Part shown: in pieces, positions 1-11,260 of the stretch
How the letters are laid out: every line of letters begins with the position of its first letter
How positions within the stretch are numbered: the stretch's first letter is position 1
Assembly (NCBI GenBank): GCA_029465975.1
Contig: CM055762.1
Span: forward strand, 2,914,001-2,978,000
Length of the DNA stretch: 64,000 nucleotides
Direction: 5' to 3'
Source: Dallia pectoralis
Taxonomy: Eukaryota > Chordata > Actinopteri > Esociformes > Umbridae
Program-made: the position numbers and the translations under genes
Notes under the pieces: generated by a model
What the model was told of the DNA's origin: nothing
Seen by the model: only the letters and a program-made list of their open reading frames with translations
Databases searched by the model: none

Positions 1-2060
1 CGTGGAGGCTATGCTAAATACAACATATCAAGGACACGTCAATGGTTGGTAATAAAAACGCATCAGAATGGCTGAAGTTTGAGTTAATATCTCAGGAGGG
101 TGTTTCTCAACTCTCTGTGTAGCACTGATCCAATCCTGCATGCTGTCCTCCATTTCTAAGTCAAGGCTATAATGCTCTTGCACACGTCCAGCACCTGAGC
201 CTGAAAGGGCAGAAAAACGTTTTTTTGTCCTCTCCTCTGTGACCCAGGAACCAAAACTTGTGTGAGAAGGGTGTATGATTTGTTACTTTCATAGTGCATT
301 TTCATCCACTTAGCCTCTCCTCGTCTGAACTACCTTAAAATGTGGTCAGGATGGAGGACTGAAGAGCTAGCAAATCCAATTGAGAACAGGCCAGAGAGCA
401 TTTGGCATTATTCTTTAGTCACCTGAGACATCAGGCTTCACAACAAATCTCATAATTATTTTCTCTGCCGTATATGTTCTGTGCCAAATGCCAAATGCTG
501 TGCCAAAGGTTCCCCAGTATACTGTTTTGCATGGCTGACCATATTGTTTACAAAAGACTGAACTGCCACTGGTAAATCCTCTGTGACCTCTCCCATCAAC
601 CCTGTTCCAGCCATCTTCCAACACCTCATTTGCCTAATCGGCATGTGTACAAGCAACACAACACAATGGTCTGAAATGTGCACCTCATAGAGAATGCTGT
701 ACATTTCATCTTTTGAATTGACCCAGACACACATTAGGATATGGAGTAATGAGAGTGTCTGAGAGTTAAATGTTTGAATGTTCGTTGTCCTTTCTCTTCT
801 ATGGGTGCTTTTTTCTTACATTACAAGTCCAGTGGTCTTGGTTCCATTGCCTTTAAACAAATATTTATCAGATGTTTTCTGTAGTTTTATACAGTTCCTG
901 TTAAATATCTAGATGTATGTGCTGTGCACATGAGGAATGCATAACTTACATTTGTATTTAATAAATCTCCCACTGTTGTAATAAATCTACCACTGTTGTA
1001 AGAGTCAATTTTTTGGTAAGAAACACAGTGACAACAATAATTGACGGAAATAATAAGGCGCTGTGATAAACCTGGAGTTTGGTGTCACTTTGTCTTTATA
1101 CCACATCCAAGTTACATTAAATGCTGTTGTATCTGTTGAATTACAATTAAAAATCCACATGTCAATGTAAAGGGATTAAAATGAAGTAAAATCAAGTTAT
1201 TAAAAAAGATAGTAAATTGTCCATTTTGATTAATACCTTCTGGAAGAGTGAGACAGGTGGGCCCAGTCGTTACACGTGTATTTCTGTCCGCTGGCTAGCT
1301 CAAGCTAAATGGAGCCTTGTCTTTGCCCGAAAGAATGACAGCTTTCTGCTCGGGTAAATTTAGGCTGCAATGTTTAAGGGTTGAAAACGATCCCTGAACA
1401 TGTTGCCACACTACATCCATGTGCCTGGACTTCATTGTCTGTCAACTTAATGAACATGGGGTAACATGCTTTTCTATTTCAGACGTGCCTTTCAAGTTCT
1501 GTGTAGAATACTTCACAGGACTCCAGACAACCAGGGTGTTCAATAACATGTTTGTTGGCAGATGGGTAATTTAATAGTTGCTGTAAGGTGCGTGAGAATT
1601 CCAGGTAGGTGGAGGCAATGTTTCACTTGCCATCGGATTTTCTCTCACCGCCTTGACAGAATTCATAGAAAAAAAATTGCTCGGGTACAGGGGAACTGAC
1701 ACCAGGTATCTGGGGTAAGTTAAAATAAAAAAGGCATTGGCTAAACAAACTGCATAACTGTGTTGGTCTGGTGAACCCTGGCAAGCGTGTGTCGGCATGG
1801 GTCAAAATCCGACAAACTGCTAATACACGCCCATCCTTTAGTCCCATCTTTACATCTGTGTACTAAAAAGAACATTAGTTAAAGTGAATGGGCTGAACTG
1901 TAAAAAACACATGACTTGGAACGCCATTTACAGTGTTGCTTATACATCTTAGCCTTTTGTCAATTGTATTGTGATAACACAATGACACATTTTTGCCAAC
2001 GATTTTTTCAAAATAGTCCAGAACGTGAAGTGGAAAACAAATACAAACGGAACATTATTC
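1..2060. other. fgf19 far 5' flank, no gene recognised
   Basis: This AT-rich stretch has only short open frames on both strands, none with recognisable protein similarity. A small tandem duplication of a 21-bp unit ending in CCACTGTTGTAA lies near 960-1001. I see no RNA gene, transposon terminus or exon here. By synteny it lies on the side of fgf19 where fgf4 and fgf3 normally sit, but no FGF exon is visible. Confidence 0.4.
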
Positions 2061-2062
2061 AT

Positions 2063-2738
2063 TGCGTAAGTATTCACCCCCTTTAGTCTATGTTTGGAAG
2101 AGGCACCTATGCCAGCAATAACAGCCACGAGTCAATTTATAAAGAGAGGACAGATGGCCCAATACACTTGGGTCTCAGAGTCTCCCACATTCCCTCGGGC
2201 AAACTCTAGCCGAAATTTGACATGTATTTTGTTGCCACTTTCCCAACAGGGGCACAACTTGTTTAGAGTTTGCATAGGACTCTTGGTGTCCTCCGAGTTG
2301 CGCCCTTCTTTCCTGGAAACCTAATTTCTGATGACAGGCTGTACTATACAGCTTCAATGTTGTGCCATATTTGAAAGATTCGTAATTACGGATTATTGAG
2401 CCACAGGTATATTCAATACCCTGAAATTTTTTTTTAAATCCTATGGTGGATGTTAAGAATATTTATTATTCAGGATCTGATTTAAATGTTGGTTGGAATA
2501 ATAGATACAATATTACAAAATAATTGTACTAACCAAATGTGGGACTTCCCAGAGGCACACACATGGATTCGACAAATTACATGACTTCCAAAAAAAAAAT
2601 GTTATTGTTTGCTTTCACATTATAGACTATATATCTGTGTTGATTAGTGGCAGAAACTCCTGATTTAAAACATTTAGATTTTCTATTTGAACACAATATC
2701 ATTCCAAGGGGGTGACGACTTTTGAGAGCCACCGTATG
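2063..2738. mobile_element. Tc1/mariner-type non-autonomous remnant
   Basis: The left edge (AAGTATTCACCCCCTT, about 2066-2082) is approximately inverted at the right edge (CCAAGGGGGTGACGACTTTT, about 2705-2725). The internal phrase around 2096-2135 (GAGGCACCTATGCCAGCAAT and onward) matches the style of antisense 5' regions of fish Tc1-like elements. No transposase frame survives. Element type is inferred from remembered family resemblance; edges are approximate. Confidence 0.45.
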
Positions 2739-3414
2739 TGTCATCCATGTGGACAGCGATTGTGAAGAGTAATTAAAACATCACGCTGCAGTTGGATGAG
2801 GCCAGGAGTGTGGGTGACTGGCAGGGGCACCTTGAGCCCTTACTTACCCAGGGCCCCTCTCAGAGTCCAGAGATTCCATAGGTATCGCGCCTCCTAAGCC
2901 CGGGCTTAAAGGGTTTTGCAGCTTTATTCTGCTGGCAAACACAAGTAAAGCCAGAGTCCTTAACGCGAGTGCGGGTTGGGGGGGTTCTCAATTGTAACTT
3001 ATCGTCAAAACAAAGGGTGGTTGTGTGGGGCTATTCCTCATATTTGGTAATGGTATAATAGCAATGTCTCTGGTGGTTGTTATTTTTTATTACAGTTTTA
3101 ATCTTTATTACAGTTCTCAGTCTTATTCCTTGTGCTTAATTGAATCACCACATTTGGTTAATTATTTAGATCCCCTGATGATAACTGGACCTTAAACGTC
3201 ACAATAGATGGCCGACGCCACAACAAACGCTAGTCGCCGAAGACTCAGATCCTAAACTAGAAAGGCAGAGGCCAAGAAATTGTCAATCTACACTCATTTA
3301 TGTATTTAAAACAAATGAAAATGCTATTTCTTAATGCAAAAAAAGTAAGCACACACCTATCTTCCCAATCACAGAATAGCAAAAGAGTACAATATTTACA
3401 GTAGAAAAAAACAA

Positions 3415-4140
3415 CAGTAACCTGCGGGGGTCCAACAAAAAGATCTATCTAAAAAGATTATCGAAGTCAAAGAGTCTGGCAGGGGTTACAAAATAATTTC
3501 CAAGCAATATCATAGCACATAATTCCACTGTCTGACTAATCACTTAAAAATTGAGAAATTTCCAGACCACCGGCCATCGAAATAGGACAGGTCGTCCCAC
3601 CAAATTCAAGCCATAAGCTGACAGAAAGTTGATCTACAGGCCTCTCTCATCAAGGGATCTACTGGCCTCTATTGCCACTATTAATGTCGAAGTGAATGAG
3701 TCAACGGTCAGAAAGAGACTGAACAAACTTGGCCTGCAGGGGGGAGGCCAGGAAGGAAGAAGCCTCTGTTCTTAAAAAAAGAATATCAAGACAGACCTCA
3801 GATTGGCAGACAACACCTGGGTAAAGAACTGATGAAACAATGTGCCCTTGACAGATGAGTCAACACTGCTGTTTCATTGGCCACAATGTCCAACACCATG
3901 TATGGTGAAAACAAGGCACTTTGAACCACTCAGGAACCTATTATAAACCGCTCCGCATAGAAACGTCAGGATTATGGAGCTGCTGTGATGCATCAGAGAC
4001 TGACCAACTGGCCATCATTAAATACCAGAGAACTTTGAGTAGAATGTGAGGCCTTCTGTCAATAAGCAAAAGCAGAACCAAACATGGATCTGGCAACAGG
4101 TTGATAATTGGCTCAGAAATAAATCAAAACTATGAGGCAC
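3415..4140 (+). pseudogene. degenerate Tc1-like transposase
   Basis: Read on the + strand with frameshifts, the DNA encodes a Tc1-type N-terminal DNA-binding region. A segment near 3565-3620 reads like GHRNRTGRPTKF, and near 3685-3750 like NVEVNESTVRKRLNKLGLQG, the conserved second helix-turn-helix linker of Tc1-like transposases. Stops and indels interrupt it and a clear catalytic DDE core is not recoverable, so it is an old copy. It lies in the fgf19 5' flank. Confidence 0.6.
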
Positions 4141-5620
4141 TGAAGCAAATCAGCCAGAACAAAATTCAAATAGCCACACCTGGTCTAAGCCACAGGCAAA
4201 CAACCGTTTGGACTTATAAACACCTGCGGCAGCATCATGAAGGGGGACTGGCTTTTCAGCGTCATTTGTGTTTAGCTTCATTTAACCTCGATAGTAGGTT
4301 GTTTGTTTGCCAGAACAAGTTGTTGGCAGAACTTGGCACGTAGGTGGGCAGGGTGTGTATTATTTCATCACGTATTGATTTAATGCAATACTAACTTGCA
4401 ACTTCGTAGTATCGCCGACTTGAAATGTAATGTGACACTGAGCAACGGAAATTAGCATATTTTTCTTATACATGTATATTTCACACTATTGGTTAATGAG
4501 TCCCAGGGAAGATTATAAAGATATATAAACAGAGGCTTTTGGCCAGAGTGTGTAAAGTTCCAATTTTCACAACAGACAAAAAAACTGCTAAAATCCATCT
4601 GAATTTCTTGGAGGGGCAATGGCTTCATTCAATTCCACAGTAACAGAATTACACGTATGCGCAAAAAAGCAGTTAGCAGAATGCCAATCACATTTTTGTT
4701 TTTTACGATGTTTGACTGGCTCACTGAGATAATGTTAGCTTTTTCAGACTGTGCAGGTTAAAAAATACTTATCTGAAAACAAAACAATATATTGTAGCTA
4801 GATATCCGATGGTATGATATCACTTTCAAATTAAAATGTAAACGTTTATTCTTTGTAAACAAGTGTTTCGGACCTGGTCCCCTGTGGAGATGGGGATATT
4901 TTCTAGTACAGTAGCCAAGCTTTAAAAAATTGGTGGTTGTAGAGAAATAATTTCTAGCTGTATAAGAAAGTCTAAAATGACAATGACAGTAATATATATT
5001 GGGGTTGGCATCTATACTTCTTCTCTCTTCTCTGTTAATTATCACAACATGGAAAACAAATAATACCCTAAATGTAAACAGAGATTCACACTCTTTTCTG
5101 CCAATTGGTTATATGATATCAGACATTTTCTACTTGTTTTTCGTTTAAACCAAATAAATCTATCTGAATTGGCACATTTAGAGATAAACTAGTACAGGGC
5201 TGAAGTAAAATTAATATTCAAGATTCAGATTTTGATCGTCAATACCTCATAAAAGAAAACCTGCCAGAAACAAACAAATGACATACAAAGAATTTGCAGG
5301 CGATAGGGAACAAGCAACACTCAACCTAAAGGATGTTGCAGTTTGGGTTGGTTATTTTCATACAAGCTATTAACATTTACATTAGCAACTGACGTTTTTC
5401 ATTAACCCATATGATGCACTTTTGAGACGGTGCCTGTTTCTGTTTTGTGTTACTGTTTTGTGTTACTGCGTGTACCACATTGAGCTATAGAAAGGTCTAA
5501 AGAGGTCAGATATTAGATTGTAGCCAAGCATAGATAATCGATCGATTGACGTCTCTTTTTCCACTGCATTTTATGTTTTTGTGACATTTTGTGACTAATG
5601 CCCACCTCCCTGGATTGTTC
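4141..5620. other. AT-rich stretch, nothing recognised
   Basis: No exon, transposon terminus or RNA gene is apparent. The only local pattern is a doubled TGTTTTGTGTTACTG unit at about 5438-5468. Confidence 0.3.
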
Positions 5621-5624
5621 TAGA

Positions 5625-6400
5625 AACAGAAACAAGTCTGTTTACACAAACAAGGAATTTGTTCTGACCCATAGCTGCAGCATTTTAAACACAAATTTTA
5701 AAACGTACACAAACAGTGCAAACAGAGCAAAACACACAACACACTGTCCGACAAGAGGCCATGCCTAGTTGGCATATGTACCGGGTAAATATAGAATGTG
5801 TTATATGTATCTGAATAGTGCAAAAGAGATTGCAAAAATAAATAAAAAGAGCAATGTCCAGGTTCTAGTTTGAAATTGTGCAAAAGAGCGATATATCTAG
5901 TTGTATATACAGTTGTACAAAAGAAGATCAATGTCCAGTTATAGTACAGGATGTCCAGAGAGGTATTTTGTATGAGAGTCAATAGTGTCCATGTGTGTGT
6001 GAGGGGGGGGGGGCTAAGATAAGTCTAGTGCTAGAGGCATATTCCTTAGACTCACCACCGTGGAGAAGAAGCTGTTCTAGTGGCAGGATGTTTTGGTCTT
6101 GATAGACCTCAGCAGTCTGCCAGAGGGGAGAGTTATGAATAGTCCAGGATGAGAGGGGTCTGCCTCAATCTTTGCTGCCCACCTCGGTGACCTGGCTTTG
6201 AACAGATCGTTGCAGCTTACATCCAATGAGCAAATGATGCGTTGAGGTCAGGATGGCGTCAATGATGGCTGTGTAGGCATTAATCATCATGGACGTTGGC
6301 AGTTTGTATTTTTTGAGCTGCTGTTTTCGATGGTGGAAAAAGCACCCCAACAAACAGCCACAAAGATTCAAGCTGACATTTAGACACAAGGTACAATAGT
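5625..6400 (-). mobile_element. L2/CR1-like LINE 3' end (family C)
   Basis: On the minus strand this is the end of a jockey-superfamily LINE. The coding part corresponds to the reverse-transcriptase C-terminal tail (about 6050-6385; peptide traces such as IEADPSHPG-like and SGRLLRSIKTKTS-like in shifted frames). A 3' UTR follows, with TTTGCACTATTCA-type and ATGCTGCAGCTATGGGTCAG blocks (about 5675-5960). The same 3' UTR blocks recur on the + strand at 54545-54800 and 57690-57945, which identifies it as a dispersed family. The frame is broken, so it is inactive. Confidence 0.6.
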
Positions 6401-6442
6401 TTCAACTTGCACTATCCATGGCCAGCTCCGTGAAAGGGTGTG

Positions 6443-6454
6443 TGAAGGAGATCT
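6443..6454. repeat. Rex3 target-site duplication, left
   Basis: The 12-bp word TGAAGGAGATCT here is repeated exactly at 7525-7536 and brackets the Rex3 insertion. Its last bases overlap the ATCTC tail repeats, so the exact edge is ambiguous by a few bases. Confidence 0.7.
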
Positions 6455-7524
6455 CATCTCATCTCATCTTCAACCGCTTATCCGGGGTCGGGTCGCGGGG
6501 GTAGCAGCTCTAGCAGGGGACCCCAAACTTCCCTTTCCCGGGCAACATTAGCCAGCTCTGACTGGGGAATCCCGAGGCGTTCCCAGGCCGGTGTGGAGAT
6601 ATAATCTCTCCACCTAGTCCTGGGTCTTCCCCGAGGTCTCCTCCCAGCTGGACGTGCCTGGAATACCTCTCTAGGGAGGCGCCCAGGTGGCATTCGTACA
6701 AGATGCCCGAACCACCTCAACTGGCTCCTTTCTATGCAAAGGAGCAGCGGCTCTACTCCGAGTTCCTCTCGGATGACTGAGCTTCTCACCCTATCCCTAA
6801 GGGAGAGGCCAACCACCTTTCTGAGAAAACCCATTTCGGCCGCTTGTACCCGCGATCTCGTTCTTTCGGTCATGACCCAGCTTTCATGACCATAGGTGAG
6901 GGTAGGAACAAAGATTGACCGGTAGATCGAGAGCTTTGCCTTTCGGCTCAGCTCTCTTTTCGTCACAACGGTGCGGTGAAGAGAATGCAACACCGCCCCC
7001 GCTGCACCGATCCTCCGACCAATCTCCCGCTCCATTGTTCCCTCACTCGCGAACAAGACCCCGAGGTACTTGAACTCCTTCACTTGGAGTAAGGACACAT
7101 TCCCTACCCGGAGTAGGCACTCCACCGGTTTCCTTCTGAGAGTCATGGCCTCAGATTTAGAGGTCCTAACCCTCATCCCAGCCGCTTCACACTCGGCTGC
7201 GAACCGATCCAGTGAGTGCTGAAGGTCACCGACCGATGAGGCCATCAGGACCACATCATCCGCAAAAAGCAGTGATGTGACCATCAGCCCACCGAACGGG
7301 AACCCCTCCCCCCCATGACTACGCCTTGATATCCTGTCCATGAATATTACAAACAGGATTGTTGACAAAGCGCAGCCCTGGCGGAGGCCAACCCCCACCT
7401 GGAACGAATCCGACTTACTGCCGAGGACACGGACACAGCTCATGCTTTGAGCGTACAGAGATTGGATGGCCCTGAGAAGAGACCCCCTCACCCCATACAC
7501 CCCATACACCCCTCACCCCATACA
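6455..7524 (-). mobile_element. Rex3 (RTE-clade) retrotransposon, 5'-truncated, young
   Basis: A minus-strand open frame (7509 to 6478, 343 codons, running open to the truncation point) encodes the C-terminal half of a Rex3/RTE reverse transcriptase. Motifs in order: the RT block GLRQGCALSTILF (residues about 43-55), the catalytic FADD box in LLFADDVVLMAS (about 81-92), a KFKYLGVLFASEG-type thumb (about 144-158), and the typical fish C-terminus LRWFGHLVRMPPGRLPREVF (about 264-283) followed by WRDYIS. The 3' tail is a short ATCTC repeat next to 6455. The endonuclease domain is missing because of 5' truncation. Exact flanking 12-bp duplications and the undamaged frame indicate a recent insertion. 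It cannot move by itself. Confidence 0.88.
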
Positions 7525-7536
7525 TGAAGGAGATCT
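7525..7536. repeat. Rex3 target-site duplication, right
   Basis: Exact copy of the 12-bp word at 6443-6454, next to the 5' truncation point. That junction also shows a run of CCCCATACAC-type repeats (about 7490-7524). Confidence 0.7.
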
Positions 7537-8255
7537 ATTGCTGAGAAAGAGATGTCATTTGCCTGACAGCAATTTGCCAAAACACATCTGACACAATACT
7601 TTTGGGAAAAAATCTCTGGTGGACAAATGAATGCACACTGTATTAGATTGTAAGGGCAGCCACGAGACTCACACAATCAGTGTGAAAGTTGGGTACTATT
7701 TTAGTCTGGGATCAATTGTAGTAACTGAAAGATGATTAGTCCAGCTAAAATACTGATCTAACAACTTCAGATGAACACAATTAAAATATGCTATTGTTTA
7801 CTTTCTCGCTCCTAGACAACTTTTCACACCATTCAAATCAATGACTACTAACTTTTGCTACCTCTACAGTCAAACATGAACCAGTTGCTTGACGTCTATT
7901 ATTTGTCAGTAGTTGACTGTCTCGTGTTGTTTCAGTGACTGTTTTTGGACAAATGTTCTGTACATGAAAATCTCTGCAATGTTACTTCCAGTCAGCAGTG
8001 CACAGCAGTAGTTTTGATGTGTTGTTAATCTATCTTAGTGTTTCTATTGCTTCAAGTCTGACTGAACTAGAGTAGTGTTTTTAGGCTATTTGACCATGTC
8101 ATGTCTGTATACAAATGCAAGTCACCCAGTCGATACATTCCCTTGTATCTTCTCTTCTCTAATTACCTTAAATCTACCCACAGCAGTGGGGCTAACTGGC
8201 AGCTGTAGATAGTAGGCTGTAACTGTATGACTAGAGCTAGCAATGTATTTTCATC
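7537..8255. other. unassigned intergenic sequence
   Basis: No coding or RNA feature recognised; ordinary AT-rich sequence between two LINE insertions. Confidence 0.3.
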
Positions 8256-8259
8256 CACT

Positions 8260-9455
8260 ATTTCGATTAGATAAGATAAGATACTGTACAAGTACAGTAC
8301 AATGAAATGCAGTTTGCATTCAACCAAAAGTGAGAAAGAGCAGTGCAAAAATGTCTAGGGCAGTGTGTCAATGAGCCAATGTATGAGTGAAATGAGATGG
8401 AGTACAGTGTAAGGATGTGCAATGGACATGGATAAGTAAATGGGCAGGTATTCAGTTTAACAATGTAGCAAAATGCAATGTGCGGAAAACATCTGTGCAA
8501 GTAGTAAATGGATGATAAAACAGTAAGCATTGTGCAAATGGCATATGTAATAAATAGCCTAGCAGTGTGCAGGGCTGGAGGCAGCAACGAGGAGTACAAA
8601 CAGAATGTATTGTGCAAATGACTAACGTAGTGCATGCAAGGTTACCGAAGGGTTTCAGAGTTCAGCAGGTTAAACGCAGTTGGGAAGAAACTGTTCCTAA
8701 GCCTGCTGGTGCGGGAGAGTAGAGATCTGTACCACTTGCCCAATGGCAGGGAGGCAAACAGCTTATGACTCGGGTGTGAGGAGTCCCTGATAATGCCACA
8801 CGCTCTCCGCAAACAGCACTTGTGCTGGATGTCTTTGATGGCAAAGAGTTGGGCACCAATGATGCGCTGGGCGGTTTTCACAACCAGCTGCAGGGACTGG
8901 TTGGTGCAGGGACTTTTACAGGGTTAAGGTTTACCAGGCCATGTTGTTATCTGTGCCTCCAGCCACTAGGTACTTGACCTCCCCTCTGAAGGCTCTGGTC
9001 CCTGATCAGACCAACGTCTGTGGAGTCATCTGTGAGTTTGACGATGGTATTGGAGCTGTGTACATGGACACAGTCTTGGGTGAAGAACGTATAGCCCTTA
9101 GGGACACCGGTGTTCAGGGTCAGAATGAAGGTGGTGAGGTTGTCTGTTGGTTAGGAAGTCAAGAGTCCAGTCCAGTTCCCAAAGTCATGGAGTTTGGTAA
9201 CCAGCCTAGAGAGGATGACTGCATTGAATGCTGAGTCAATGAGCTCCATCCTCACACAGATGTTGGTTTCTCCAGGTGGGTCAAAGCAGAGTGAACAGTA
9301 GTGGAGACGGCGTACTCAGTAGCCCTATCTATCGCTATAGGCAAACTAATGTGGGTCCAGAGTTGAAGGGAGGCAGGACTTACGTAAGCCAATAGAGTCT
9401 TTCAAAGCACTTCATGATTGTGGGTGTGAGCGCAAGAGGACGAAGGTCCACGTAT
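8260..9455 (-). mobile_element. L2/CR1/Rex1-like LINE, 5'-truncated and internally deleted (family B)
   Basis: On the minus strand, frames between about 9455 and 8640 encode pieces of a jockey-superfamily RT. One piece reads like SSNTIVKLTDDSTDVGLIRD, where the FADD box has decayed to LTDD (about 9000-9075). The end of the ORF reads RRACGIIRDSSHPSHKLFAS, then LRNSFFPTAFNLLNSETLR (8881-8642). A 3' UTR and tail run to about 8260 (ACTGTACTTGTACAGTATC, then TTATC repeats). The same family is on the + strand at 51215-52590. The catalytic mutation, deletions and frameshifts make it dead. Confidence 0.75.
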
Positions 9456-10512
9456 CATAAAAACCGGGTCATTGTTTGAAAATGTAAATGCTATTTGGGA
9501 TTGCATTTTCATTTGAATATAGTCCAGTATATGCTTCCATTCTCTTGAGCCTTTTGGCAACTGCATTTTGCTTTTTGGCAACTACAATCCATGATCTCTT
9601 CTGACAGTGAAGCAGTCTAACTAGGATCAGATCGGGTCCCAATCTTTGACGCACATTTATATTGGAATGGTAATTTGAACAAGCTCAGCCAATCCGATAA
9701 TATGGTCTGCCCATCGTTGTTGGACGGCCGGTCATTGCCCACTGGTTAGCCTGACTCTTAATATAAATTATTACAACACAAAACCAAGAGAAGTCATTAA
9801 TACTTGTTTTACAAACGCACCACAGTAAAAGCTATTCCGGTCCCTATGGCATTTGCTCGGGTTCCCAGAGAGCCAATCTGCCCATGTCATGACGTAATTT
9901 TCTAAAGTCGCTTTCAACCGAGAGTTTGGCCTAGCACCAGGCATGAAAGCATGGACGGGTCAGAAGTCATATAAACTGGTTTGAGTCAAGCAATGCGATG
10001 GACATTATGTTTACCCACTCACCCATAACTTCACCCCAAATGGTGTTAAATCATTTCGGGATAGGCCTTCAAGATACTGTAGTAACGGTGAAGCAGACAA
10101 ACAATCTTCTAACTTCTGGACCAAACATTTCGCAAAGGTTTTATAACCAGTCAAAAAAATGAATTAAATTAGATTTTGCAATGTAACTTTAATTTTGACT
10201 AGATTTATTGCTGCTGATCTCAGACACGATTCACGAAGTAGCCTAGTACATGCAATTAAACTGATGGCAATTTCCTGGTTAACCCAGCAAAATCTGTCAC
10301 CATTAATCACCATAATCTCTGTCAATCTCCTGTTCACGTGTGCTTCTCCTATTGGCATGAAGGCCAACGCAACATCTCATTAGTCTAATATGCAGCCCAT
10401 GTGCAACCTTTGATGTTGAAGTGTGTGTAAATTTCACCTGCTGGTTGTTGTCAAGGAAAGAGTTAAAACGAGCTCAAACCTGAATCACAAATTGCTTATG
10501 TTGCGGTTATGT
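9456..10512. other. fgf19 upstream flank
   Basis: No gene or transposon recognised. The region contains one copy of the word AGGGTTATCGGTC near 10591-10603 (just outside this span) that recurs in the proximal promoter, and could hold fgf19 regulatory sequence. Confidence 0.3.
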
Positions 10513-10526
10513 GCGCCCCCTAGTGG
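10513..10526 (-). promoter_or_regulatory. candidate CTCF motif upstream of fgf19
   Basis: The minus strand reads CCACTAGGGGGCGC, which fits every position of the vertebrate CTCF core consensus CCASYAGRKGGCRS. It lies about 520 bp upstream of the fgf19 start codon and points away from the gene. Occupancy cannot be judged from sequence. Confidence 0.55.
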
Positions 10527-10906
10527 TGAATCATAAGGATCACTGAGAGAAAATAAAGGTGTAGTTTAACCAGCATTACAAGCGGGGAAAATAGGGTTAT
10601 CGGTCATCTAAATTTTGTATTGTTATTGTTATAATAAAAAATCACAGTCTACTCCAAACTTGTGCCCAAAAATGTAACGCAACTTCTTGATCATGTGCAT
10701 TATATGCATTATTAAATATATTTATATTACCACAAATACATGTTTATTATAGTAATCAATGTTTTCCTTTTGATTGATAACCCCACCTGTTTTCTCCGAT
10801 CGAAACACGTCTTTCTGGCACTAGGCCACCTGTCACCTGTGTGCTATCATTTGGTTGGAGGTCGAGTGTGTGTTATGTTGAGCTTCCTAGAACTGGCTTA
10901 TTTGGG

Positions 10907-10975
10907 AAAAGGGTTATCGGTCTGACTGATAAGGAGTGCGTTTAAAAGGGCTGGGGCACTTGCATATACTGCCTT
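10907..10975 (+). promoter_or_regulatory. fgf19: fgf19 proximal promoter
   Basis: A TATA-like element TTTAAAAG lies at 10941-10948, about 100 bp upstream of the start codon, placing a start site near 10970. Immediately upstream are a GATA-type core GATAAG at 10928-10933 and an inverted one (TTATCGG, 10914-10920). The word AGGGTTATCGGTC around the latter is repeated exactly about 320 bp upstream (near 10591). Factor identity is inference. Confidence 0.5.
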
Positions 10976-11046
10976 CTGCGAAACAGTGACCCACAGACCC
11001 GGATAGTACCCGAAAGGCTTAAGAAACGACAAGTGCGACACCTAAC

Positions 11047-11260
11047 ATGACTCTGATCAATGTGTTATTCCTACTGGTGGTCCACACCGTTTTCCCTGTT
11101 GGAGTTGTTTGTCTGCCACTGCCGGACTCAGGGCCGCACATAGCCATGGGTTGGGGGCAGACGGTCCGGCTCAGGCATCTGTATGCGGCCAAACACGGGT
11201 TACACCTGCTCATCGACCATAACGGCAAGGTTCAGGGATCTCTCCAACAGAGCACTCACA
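11047..11260 (+). CDS. fgf19: fgf19 exon 1 (coding part)
   Basis: Encodes the signal peptide and the first beta strands (71 codons plus 1 base). The donor is GTAAGT at 11261. Confidence 0.93.

Noticed and set aside
1..10000. fgf4 or fgf3 exons expected on this side by synteny
   Set aside because: No FGF core motifs were found in any frame; these genes presumably lie beyond the window.
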